Below, piece after piece: positions 9,740-18,800 of a stretch of 20,382 bases of DNA. The first letter of the stretch is position 1; each line of letters begins with the position of its first letter. Made by a program: the position numbers and the translations under genes. The stretch lies in the NCBI GenBank assembly GCA_023375785.1, contig SZWC01001605.1, forward strand, positions 245,562 to 265,943, in the 5' to 3' direction. The notes under the pieces were generated by a model that saw nothing but the letters and a program-made list of their open reading frames with translations, had not been told where the DNA came from and did no database searches. This DNA comes from Penium margaritaceum. Its lineage: Eukaryota > Streptophyta > Zygnematophyceae > Desmidiales > Peniaceae.

Positions 9740-10130
9740 TTGCGTCCAAGTGTTGAACCAAATATACCATCCATCAAAGTACCGTTCAAATGAGATTGGT
9801 CGAATGGTCTCCTTAACAATTTTGAATGATATGAATTGAACCAAAAACAGATGTAGTCGACATAGGGCATTTTTTAGAATATGCAACCTATTCCTACTGG
9901 TTCAACGTTGGGAAATGGACAAAAGTGGAGGAAGAGTGACATGCTCGAATTTCCACCACCTCAACACCGGCCAAGGATACTTTTCTAAAGTGGAGTAAAC
10001 TTGAACTCTAGCCCATATACATTTTCCAAACTTTGGATCCTTGATAGGTGAGCCTTTACTACCAAAAGCATCCAATAAAAACTTAACTCAATGAAAATGG
10101 TACCCGCACTATATTCCACCCCCTTTACTT
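9740..10130 (+). repeat. T module, copy A
   Basis: This is the first of three diverged copies of a non-coding module. Landmarks shared with the copy near 18.0 kb are (C/T)GAATGGTC at 9801, AAACAGATGTAGTCGACATAGG against AAACGAATATAGACGTCATAGG (16 of 22 identical), ATGCAACC at 9881, a T(A/T)CTTGTTC/ACTGGTTC word, and (A/C)ACG(T/C)TGGGAAA(T/A)GG at 9904. Sequence from about 9960 to 10130 (TTGAACTCTAGC..., then ...ATTCCACCC) matches the 12.76-12.90 kb part of copy B. No coding potential is seen. The left edge is not sharp. Confidence 0.6.
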
Positions 10131-10230
10131 CGGACCTTCTTGGTTTGCCTTTGCTCACAAAGGTTTGATAATTGCATGGATTCTGATGCAAACAACTTCA
10201 CAACGCAAACAATGCAACAACAACCAGTGA

Positions 10231-11430
10231 TTTTGGCATTAGCATCATAGGTGCTTTTACCATGCAAGATAAATGTGCCAATGGCACTTTTTTGTGTTGT
10301 GTCTGACACCAAAAAACCAATCCACAACGACCACATGTGTTATTACACGTATTCCAAATGGCACGTACATGTTCTCAATGTTTGTGTAACCATGCAATCA
10401 ACACTCGTTTTGTGTAGCCTACATATATTGAATTTTATGGTGAATAAGTGAGTCTTTGAGTGGTCACATCATCTAAATTAAATTTATTTTTTATTTATAA
10501 TTGATTATGTTTCTGAATAAATATCACGATTGTGGTTTTATAACTCGGTGGACGTTATAGTGGCACTTCTACGCAAAGCAAATGTGTTTACAACATGAAC
10601 AAACAATGTTGATCCATGTCAGGACTTTGACAGGGAAACCATCATGAGTTTTTACACAAAATACCCTAGACTTTGATTTTCATCCTTAATACTCAAGGCA
10701 ATAATGGTTCCAAGTTCCTTGTTTTAAAACATTCCCGAGAAAGGACATGGAAAGCTATTCATTTCCTCCTTTTTGTGCTTCAAAATGGAAAAGAAATATA
10801 AAATCAATGCTGATTATTTTCACAACAATGCAAATACAAATTTTATATTCTTACATGAAACCCATATAAAACATCACCATGCAAATAAATTGAACCAACT
10901 TCATTAACAACATTTCAAACATCTTTGGAAATGGTTAGCCTAAAATCCACAAGATTGAGGATTCATAGAAAATAAAAAACTAAATTAGCACGTCATGTGC
11001 TTTCTTTTTTTCTTTCGCTTGGAATATTCCAATCTTCACATAGTTTTTTGTTGCAAAAACAATGGATCTTCCCATTAACCATGAATAGATAAAGTAGAAA
11101 ATATCAGATATTCCTTATAATATTCTAAAGATCAAACCAGCCTCCTTGCCACTTTTACGGCGGTCAAAACCAGATTCAAATGATAATGTTGTCTCCACAT
11201 CTGTGGGCAAGCCATCACGCCAAGAAATAAAACAAGATGAACATCCACTCATTGATCTTTGAAACTGCATCTTCCGCACACTTTTAGAATGCACCATGTT
11301 TGCCAATTTCACATGATTAGATGTTTCCAAAGGCCACCCTTGACGTTTTTGGAGGTTTTTGGTCTGCAATCCACCTGGACGGATATGGAAGGAGGGATGA
11401 AATGTTTCCTCTGTGTACGATGCTAGAGTT
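10231..11430 (+). repeat. U module, copy A, left part
   Basis: This part starts at TTTTGG and is collinear with the sequence starting at 16060. At 10231-10265 against 16060-16094, 27 of 35 bases agree. At 10580-10634 against 16411-16465, 43 of 55 agree with no gap. The distance between these two landmarks is the same in both copies to within two bases. Further right the match becomes patchy (CGCACAC(T/A)TTTAG at about 11275 against about 16513). No open frame of note. It runs directly into the GC-rich minisatellite. Confidence 0.7.
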
Positions 11431-12055
11431 GGAGGGTAGCACCTCTGTGGAAGGTGCTTCCCTCCCAGCCCCTATGGCATAGTCTACAAAAGAGAGATGG
11501 GGGGAAGTGGGAGAATCATCCCCAGACCATCCCCTCGACGTTGTTCGTGCCATGGAAATGGGGGGGTGGATCTCCCCTGAGCCATCTCCATTGGCACCAT
11601 TGGTACCGGGGATGAAGAGGGGGAAGACTCTCCCCTCACAAACCCCTTGGCGCTTGTGGAGCCACAAACAAGGTGGGCAAGAACTCTTCCCTCACTCGCC
11701 CCACTTGGCACCGCTTGCACCATCAACAAGGGGGGGTATACTATCTCCTAGCCAACCCATCCTTATGATTATCATTTCCATTATCAAGGGGCAATTTATC
11801 CCTTCAATCATCCACCCTTGGTTCCATCGCACCTGTCCCCCTCGGTTCCATTAGGACCATAGGTGAGGGCGGGGTAGTAACGTCTCCTCTCATCTACTAG
11901 CACCAAGGATGTGGGGGTACAAAGGATTCCATCTTGCTCCTTTCCTTTGCCAGAGTCATTTCCGTGCTTCATGAGGGAGGGAGAGAGATCACCACACTGC
12001 TCCTCTTTACCACTGTCAATGGTGTGTAAAAAGGGGACAGTGAGTTGGACCCTCA
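11430..12055 (+). repeat. GC-rich minisatellite, copy A
   Basis: Diverged units begin with a CCAT/CCAC-type anchor, as at 11550, 11597, 11662, 11720, 11778 and, less clearly, 11857 and 11903. Typical spacing is 47-65 bases. Each better-kept unit reads anchor, short linker, G-run, AGA-(N)-TCT, C-run (CTCCCCTC), then CTTGGCAC-like. The G-run and C-run are complementary, so each unit can form a hairpin. The array is older or less homogenised than the copy at 16.8-17.5 kb. Open frames on both strands (Pro/Ser/Leu/His-rich) follow from the repeat. Confidence 0.8.
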
Positions 12056-12150
12056 CCTCTTTGTAAGCCCCCTACCGAGGGGCCTAGAAGGTGAGGGAAA
12101 GGCATTCCCCTAACCTTCCTTCTCAGCTCACATGCACGCTCAATACGATG
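12056..12150 (+). repeat. U module, copy A, conserved end block
   Basis: Starting CCTCTTTGTA(A/G)GCCC and continuing through GAGGGGCC, GGTGAGGGA(A/G)AGGCA(T/C)TCCCCT and a CTTCT(C/T) GGCTC-type ending, this block matches 17537-17640 better than any other part of the repeat. A G-rich and then C-rich half (GGTGAGGG... and ...TCCCCT) makes it look like a specialised terminal unit of the minisatellite. It ends each of the two arrays in the same way. Confidence 0.75.
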
Positions 12151-12430
12151 ACCATTTGATACTTGACATCACCACAACACCGCTCGAGCATCATTTTTTA
12201 CCTTCCACACCTCGTTCTTATAATTCCTTTTTTTTTGCGTTTGCTCGTCACGGCTCTTACCTTGTCCAATTTCCCATTCATCGGCCCTTCTATCAATAGA
12301 CACACATTTGGAACATATATTTGTTTTCTTTCCAAATATTGCATTGACGGCTACCGATGTCCATCAATTTTCAAATCCAACCCATGAGTGTTTCCAACAC
12401 CCATATATTTCTTCTCTCATAAAAGCTCAG
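12151..12430. other. Linker between U and T modules, no gene seen
   Basis: Unremarkable T-rich sequence. Its length is informative: the distance from the start of the end block (12056) to the T-module landmark TGATGC (12435) is 379 bases here and 378 in the second copy (17537 to 17915). The linker is therefore part of the duplicated unit, although its sequence is now poorly conserved by eye. Confidence 0.5.
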
Positions 12431-12905
12431 GCTATGATGCTAATGTGAAAACTATAGATTGATAAATTACTAGGTGTATAATTAAATTATGCGTCCTCAA
12501 TAAAGTCGTCAAAAGGACAATGGACAGATGGCAACCTCGTACATTTCTTACAGAGCTAAAACACTCCACAAGGAGACGTAGCCCTCATAAGGCATTATTA
12601 TAAGCATTCAACAAAATCCTACTTTTCCATGTGTCATTCTCATGCTGCAAAAAGGTCACTAAAAATGTTCCGAGAGCGGACGAGGACTGATGCAATGGAT
12701 TTACCATCACGCTACACCTTTTGAAATCCTACTGATAATTTTTTTTCAAGCTAGAGTTGAACTAGACTCTAGCTCATACATATGTTTTGGGATTTACCCC
12801 GTCAAAACATAAGCCTCCAATACCTGAAGTACTCAATCAATATTAGACAACAATTTTTAATCATTATAAAGGTCCGTATGCTACATTCTTCACCCTTTCC
12901 TTCAA
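12431..12905 (+). repeat. T module, copy B
   Basis: It opens with TGATGC(T/C)AATGTGA at 12435, matching 17915. It continues through GTCGTCAAAAGGACAATGG, GAGACGTAG...CTCATAAGG and CA(A/T)GC...AATCCTACTTTTC, and reaches CATGCTGCAAAAAGG at 12641 (18126 in copy C, 9904 in copy A). The distance from first to last landmark is 206 bases here and 211 in copy C. The last part (about 12760-12900, TTGAACTAGACTCTAGC... to CATTCTTCACCC) matches copy A. The opening word loosely resembles the GCTCTGATACCATG motif common in plant repeats. That resemblance is an observation only. Confidence 0.65.
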
Positions 12906-15900
12906 AAGGTCTCAATTAATTCATGATGAAAACCATGGAACAACAAGTGAAAACAATATCACATGTGTGAAATCTTGTCATCCCAAACGCGGTTGCATCA
13001 TGTTCACGCACAATGGCATACAGCATCCAATGTTGATAATGTGACTCCTGGACTCTAAGAAAATAAGATACTTCCAATCCTAGAACATAATTCATAAGTG
13101 TTGGCGATTCCTCACAAAAGACTCATCACATGTGTGTCAGTAGCATAATCAGTACCTTTTGGGACGTAAAAGCAACTATGCTTATAATACACTCTTATGT
13201 ACTCTTTTTAATGTGGAAGAGAGTAGATGAGATTGTATCACTAGCATAGTCACTTCCTCCCCCTTCGTGAGGAGCGTTCTAATGACCAATAAATTTTATA
13301 TCTCCGTAACAATTATGGAGTCCTATGTGCACTTCCCAAGTCGCTCGACACTGGTCACCCATCATTCACAATCACCTTCAAATTTCATCATTTGAATCAA
13401 CTAGTACAAACATCCCTTTTTTCATATATTCACAAGCTAAATTTCCATTGAAGAAATTGTGCATTCTTATTGTTATCCTAGTCGCAACATTTGATTTTGC
13501 TTCAACATTTTCCATTGTGTACATTTTATACTCCCGCTCAACACTATAAATTTAAATGCCTTACCCAAGGAAATCTTAAGGGAGATCGCCCTCATCCAAG
13601 GTATAAAAAAAACCACAATTCCAAATACCACGAAAGGAACATCATAAACATGTTTTGTGTATAAAGAAATGTTCGTTTATTGAACCATCCCAAAAACCAA
13701 GGAAGTTTAGTTGTGTTATCATAACCATCCAAAACATCAAAGTGTGGTTCAAATACATCATAATCACTTTGTTTTGTTCCAAGAAATTAGATGTTGGATT
13801 TACATGCACATCATTATTGCAAAGCCGGTGCTTCACCATACGTTTGGCATGGTCAAAATCCATCTGCATGATATTTCATGAGCTTACCATAGACAATTAG
13901 TGTACAACAATGCCCTAAATTTTATAAAACTTATAAAAACATTGTTTCTCAAGATCTATTTTGAAGAATCCTTTGAAACCAACATTTTCGTACAACACAC
14001 TGTTCAATGTTTTGCCTCAATGTTGATTGTTGCCAATCGACCAAAGAGATGTGGGTACCCGCACAAAATAAGCATAAAGCTATAGGATTACAGGTCAACA
14101 TACAGTCATAAACTTTGGATGGAAAACCTAGACCGTGTTGTGCTCCTAATGATGGTGTTAGTCGTTTGTGTACACCGATGAGATCCTCATAATACTTTGG
14201 AACCCATAGAACGATGGAAAAATTCATGTCACCGACATGGATTCACACACTTTTCTCTCATTATCCGCGACATTTTCACTCATGGAGTGATGATAAACTA
14301 AAGGTGTTTCAGTCACATTTTCCCTTTTGACATTCCGTCTAGCTAGTTATATGCCAAAAACTGACTCTTCTACTTTTCAAACACAACACTTTTGCATCTT
14401 AAAGCATTAACGACCCATGAAAACATCTTTGCCACTCTATGGAACAACTATAAATCTCCACAGAAAATTATCCTAATGTTTTGAATGATGTTGCCGGTAC
14501 ACTCATTTACGTTTTTATCATCAATGCCGGTCAAGAATCATGATATTTAGCTCATCACTCACCAACTGATAGGGTGTAAAAGGTTTTGCCATTGACACAT
14601 CTCATCCACAATGTGTACATGTAGCATTGTGCAAGTTTTCTATGATTTCAATAAGTGTGCTAACACACAAGTTTTGTTCAACACATCATGAGATAGTCAT
14701 AACACGCCCTTAGTCATCAAAGGATCACAATTTCCTTGGAAAGCTATAGTGCAATGGGATGTGCGACTATTGTCAAACACATCATCCACCCACCACAAAA
14801 CGTTTTTCGTGAAACAGTGTCGCCATTTTCATTAAAATTGTCACCTATTACTGTCACAATGCATCTATCATCATTCATCAATTCAAATGATCCATAACTT
14901 GATGTCCTCTTCGGGGCGCCAAAAACTAGTGGATAATGTTTTTTTTTTCCATATTTTGCACATTTCCATGCATGCCATGTACCCAACTTCACCTCACCAA
15001 AACTCAATGATATGAATCACATTCCTTCATCCATGGAAAAGGGGGATGTCTCTAGCCATTTGTCACCGCAACCTTCCATGTTTGAGCACGAGTGCTCATT
15101 CAGCTAGGCTATATTTATCATGCTCCAACTATGGATATAGAGTAGTTTTTCCATCTTTAGCATAGTTCAAATAAGATAATATCGTCCTCATCATGCTCGT
15201 GTCTTATCTATAGTATTTGGTTTGTACTTTTTTTGGAAGTATCCTTCCATACTTTTGTGGCGAAAGAACAGCTCATATCTTCACATGTTCGTAAGTGCCA
15301 GTGACGACCAAGATCTCTCTTTTGTTTTGTGTAAGAGTTCAAGCATAACTTTTATCACCACAGTTGTTTATTATTCTTCATCGTCGTTCCTCAAGATTCT
15401 CTATTTGAAGAAAGCAAAAGGATTATTGTCATGAACTTTGTCAAGATGCCTTGAAAAACCTCAATTGACGTGTATGTAACACTTAAGATAACGTGCTTAA
15501 AGTACTTGCCCGTAGAACCATTACTAGAATATATCATACGCATTCATTTGGTTGTGCGCCACAAGCTAGCATGACTATGTAATGAAAGGGCTAGTTCTTC
15601 CTAGTGAATGCCTCACAATGCAATTAACAGGCATGTTATCGATGAAAAATGCATCCTTTTACATGTTTTGAACAATGGACACTACCATAGCTAGTCCAAA
15701 ATAAAGAGTACAATGTTTTTTACACTCGTATTAATGTTGCATTTAGCACTTGTCATCGTTCTAACCGAAGCACTCAATGGCCATGTAGTCAATATTAGGG
15801 CAATTATGCATTCAGCATGAGCGTGAATGCTATGGTTGCACTTTTGATCTTGGTCATATTCGGTGCAACCGGCACTTGTCAATCAACATTTCCCTGGATT

Positions 15901-16059
15901 TCCACCATTGTGTGTGTTTTGAGTACGGTGCAAACTCTGATTCTTTTTTTCTCCAAATCCACTCACAACTTACTTACCCAACATCCTTGGTGCAATCGAC
16001 ACTCACGTAGGTACACAATCATTATTTGTTTTATATCTATGTAGAACATTAGTAGTGTG
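12906..16059. other. Unpaired 3.1-kb AT-rich segment between T and U of the second unit
   Basis: In the first unit the T module is followed by U after about 100 bases. Here the same two landmarks are about 3.1 kb further apart. Either this stretch was inserted in one copy or deleted from the other. It contains no open frame above about 90 codons, no reverse transcriptase, integrase or transposase motif, and only occasional CpG. I see no terminal inverted repeats or target duplication at its edges, though old edges would be hard to see. Confidence 0.5.
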
Positions 16060-16755
16060 TTTTGGAACTAGCATCATGGATGCTTTCGGCATCCATGATT
16101 CAATTCTAATAGGCACATTTTTAGTGGTTTGTTCGACACCAATCAAATTTGCATCCAACACTGGTACTATTTACTATATTGAAATGGGCACTTATGTCAA
16201 TGATGTTGTTAATGCCTTTGTAATCATGAAGTCGATACTTATTTTGTAAAATCTTCACGTTTTTAATTGCTGTCATGAGTGATTCATTGAGTGGTGATAA
16301 CACATATGGTTCTCCATTATTTTTACAGATATCAATAATTCCTCTTGATATACATGATTTTCGATTTTGAAACCTAGTGTAAACCATAATGACTATTTTT
16401 TGCATTAAAAAATATGTTTAGAACATCTGCAGACAATGTTGAGCCATGTTGTGGCTTTGAGAGGTAACTCATACCGGGCTTCCGCAAATCATATTTGACT
16501 TTGCGGTAAATACGCACACATTTAGGCATGGTTGGTCCAAATTTTCTCGCATTCAAAGATTTTCAAATGAATTCTTTTTAATACATGGAAAACTAATGGT
16601 TTTCATATTTATATTTACAATGGAAAATAAAAAGAAATTTAGGACTCCTGATTTTTGGGAGAGCTCAACCACAGCTCTTAGGTCTTCGCGTCATTTCCCA
16701 TGGGTAATTGGACCACGCACTCTGGATCCGCCACAAAACTTTTCACCGTTTCAAC
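16060..16755 (+). repeat. U module, copy B, left part
   Basis: Collinear with 10231 onwards, as described for copy A, but shorter before the minisatellite begins (about 0.7 kb against 1.2 kb), so one copy has an insertion or the other a deletion. A perfect 11-base inverted repeat, ATCATGGATGC at 16073-16083 and its complement at 16089-16099 around TTTCG, lies in this copy. The corresponding bases of copy A do not pair, so it is not a conserved structure. Confidence 0.7.
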
Positions 16756-17536
16756 ATGGTGGGCCATGGGTCATACGTGGAAAGAGGGAGGAATCATCCT
16801 CCTCTCCACTCCGTCTCTTACCTACCAGGCTGGATGTGGGAGTTGCTCCAGTAAGAGCCCTCATAGTGTATTCAACGCCTTGGGGGGGGGAGTGGGGGGA
16901 CTGTCCCTTCACCTTCCCCTTTGTGCCATACATGCCATGGATGAGGGGGGGGGGGGCTCTCCCCTCACCTGTTACCCTTGGTGGCATTGGCACCATGGAC
17001 AAGGGGGGAGACTCTCCCCTCACTAGCCCTTTAGCAATGCCGGCGCCTTTGACAAGGGGGGAGAACTCTCCCCTCACCTGCCCCCTTTGGCATCGCCAAA
17101 GCCATGGACAAGGGGGGATCTCCCTTCACCAATCCCCCCTTGACACCATTGGAACCATGGACCAGGGGAAAGGAGGGGAGACCTTCCCCTCATTTTTCCC
17201 CTTTGGCAAAGTCAGTACCATTGACAAAGGGGGATTTTTCCCCACGCCCATCCACCCTTTTTGCCACCACCCCCATGGATGAGGCAGGGAGGAGATTCTT
17301 CTCACCCGTCACCCCCTTGGCATTGTCGAAACAATGGGGAGGGTTCTTTCCTCATGTGCACCCTTATGTGCCATCGGCACCATGGAAGAGGGGAGGAGAT
17401 TGCTCCCATCCCTCTCCTTCACTTTGGCTCCATTGGAATTGTGCTTAAGGGGAGAGGGAGGTCATCCATATCTCTCCTCCTTTATGGTGCTATGAATGGT
17501 ATGGGATTCAGGGAAGGAGAGGGAGTTTGGCTCTCT
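16756..17536 (+). repeat. GC-rich hairpin minisatellite, copy B (about 14 units)
   Basis: Unit starts are recognisable at 16935, 16993, 17046, 17102, 17155, 17218, 17273, 17332, 17380, 17439 and 17498, with earlier, more degenerate units back to about 16763. Spacings are 48-63 bases, mostly 53-59. The consensus is CCATGGACAAGG, then GGGGAGA-C-TCTCCCC, then CTCACCT, GCCCC and CTTTGGCATTG. The middle part is a perfect 7-base inverted repeat with a one-base loop in the best units (for example around 17006-17020). Runs of 9 and 12 G occur at 16882-16890 and 16945-16956. Frames of 228 and 114 codons pass through the array, but variable unit length and repeat composition explain them. Confidence 0.85.
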
Positions 17537-17640
17537 CCTCTTTGTAGGCCCTGTGAAAAGGGGCCGGAGGTGAGGGAGAGGCACTCCCCTTACCACTCTT
17601 CTTGGCTCCCTCCAGAGCTCAACGAGCTCGATGCTCAACA
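17537..17640 (+). repeat. U module, copy B, conserved end block
   Basis: Counterpart of 12056-12150: CCTCTTTGTAGGCCC, a GGGGCC word, GGTGAGGGAGAGGCACTCCCCTTACC and a CTTCTTGGCTC ending. Short insertions and deletions separate the two copies, but the order of words is the same. It closes the minisatellite and is followed by a linker equal in length to that of copy A. Confidence 0.75.
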
Positions 17641-17905
17641 GTTGACTCCACTATGACACCTGTCTAGCACCATTTGGCAACCCCCCCTGGCTCCCTTTTC
17701 TTTTGGTTTCCCATCGAATTGTCGTAGCTTTTGGCTTAACGTAGTTCTTGGTCATCTGTTGTTTCGCCAATTGTGTGACATTTGAAAAATTGGGTAAAGC
17801 ATTTTTTTTTTCATATTGACTACATCAAGGCCCAATGTTGTTTGTTGATGTCGAGATTTGACATTTTAGTGTTTATGAAACCCACCTTAATTTCTCGTGT
17901 GGAAG
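17641..17905. other. Linker between U and T modules of the second unit
   Basis: Position and length match the linker at 12151-12430 (378 against 379 bases between flanking landmarks). It contains a short C-run and a T9 run. No gene is seen. Confidence 0.45.
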
Positions 17906-18260
17906 CCTTTGATGTGATGCCAATGTGACAGTCGTTGATTGGCTTACGACAAAGTGTAGAAACAAATCATATACCCTTAAAATAATCATCAAAAGAGAGT
18001 GGGTGAATGGTCGCTTTAGCCTTTTGGCTGAAATGAAACGGGCCACAAACGAATATAGACGTCATAGGTAATTCTTGGGTTGAATTCTTATGCAACCCAA
18101 CCTTACTTGTTCTACGTGGTGTTGCCACGCTGGGAAAAGGAACCTAGCAACATTCTAGGAAAGGAGGAGGGGTAAAGTGATAGATTTTCCATCCTAACAC
18201 TCCTTTTTCCTCAAATCCGACCAATGATTATTTTCCGGACTATATTCCAAGTATACTTTA
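17906..18260 (+). repeat. T module, copy C
   Basis: Shares TGATGCCAATGTGA (17915), AATAATCATCAAAAG, GGGTGAATGGTC (18001), ATAGACGTCATAGG, ATGCAACCCAACC (18090) and CACGCTGGGAAAAGG (18126) with the two earlier copies. The part to about 18250 (GGATTTTCCATCCTAACACTCC..., then CCGGACTATATTCC) still lines up with 12677-12770 and 9925-10010. After about 18260 the match is lost, so this is the right-hand end of what remains of the array. No U module follows it. Confidence 0.65.
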
Positions 18261-18800
18261 GCCGATGTATGTTTTTTTAGGTTTGGATTCTCAAAGGGCC
18301 TGAGTAAACTAAATAACGCATATCTAAATGTATTTTTCTCATAACAATAAATATGTGAAACGGTATAGATTTTGGGAGCCACTTTTTGAAGTTTTATCTC
18401 TTTGATACCTTACACATTATGCAAGGAAATGTCATTTCTTGGATATTGGCTGAAATTTGAATCTTCTTGGGGTAATTATTGGGTACTTATGAGCTCAAGT
18501 TTCTCTTTCAGATGTAGCCCTAATTTGTTCTACTCATAAATATTATTGCCAAATTTTCTTGAACCTTTAAAGTGGAAATTAATGATTGAGTGGAATTTCC
18601 AGCCCTGATATTTTTCAATGTTTTGATGCGTGGAAAATTTTAAAATGTAGATAAAGTCCTTTTAATCCTCATCCACGTGACCACGCCGGAAAGGATGAGG
18701 CTGATCCATTTTACTTTCATTCTTTCATATTTGGACACATTAGATATAGATTAGGGATGGCTGTTTGCATGACATACGAGGTGCCATTGCCGGGCCCCGC
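18261..18800. other. AT-rich transition, nothing recognised
   Basis: No gene or repeat is seen. An inverted repeat of 8-base arms, CCTCATCC at 18667-18674 and its complement at 18693-18700, encloses an 18-base loop. Together with the last C of its left arm, the loop's first bases form CACGTG (18674-18679), the core of a plant G-box, but one hexamer without a gene nearby is not evidence of a promoter. Confidence 0.45.

Larger units (their letters stand above)
2790..9740. other. AT-rich, CpG-depleted gene desert
   Basis: Nearly 7 kb contains no open frame longer than about 90 codons and no recognisable protein, RNA or transposon motif. In 4801-5100 I counted 31% GC and two CpG dinucleotides, roughly a quarter to a third of expectation. 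TG and CA words are common. That pattern is expected of long-methylated DNA in which CpG has mutated. Two local exceptions, a nested short repeat near 5.7 kb and a CpG-rich microsatellite island near 8.2 kb, are listed separately. The most likely content is old transposon remains decayed beyond recognition by eye. Confidence 0.6.

Noticed and set aside
12435..12448. Identification of the lineage or element from the TGATGC(T/C)AATGTGA word
   Set aside because: It only loosely resembles the GCTCTGATACCATG word common in plant repeats. The match is too short and imperfect to name an element family.
16073..16099. Perfect 11-base inverted repeat as a conserved element of the U module
   Set aside because: The aligned bases of copy A (from 10244) do not form the stem, so it arose in one copy only.
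16596..17282. Plus-strand frame of 228 codons (and another of 114 codons at 17104-17448)
   Set aside because: Both lie in the hairpin minisatellite. Unit length varies between 48 and 63 bases, so the frame shifts between units and the Pro/Ser/Gly-rich peptides are by-products.
9740..18260. Calling the U+T direct repeats a definite LTR retrotransposon
   Set aside because: An additional T module precedes the first U. No TG...CA ends, primer-binding site, polypurine tract, target duplication or polymerase remnants were seen, so a tandem array explains the data at least as well.
18674..18679. G-box CACGTG as a promoter element
   Set aside because: It is a single hexamer with no gene start nearby. 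A second ACGTG word near 6519 also has no gene.
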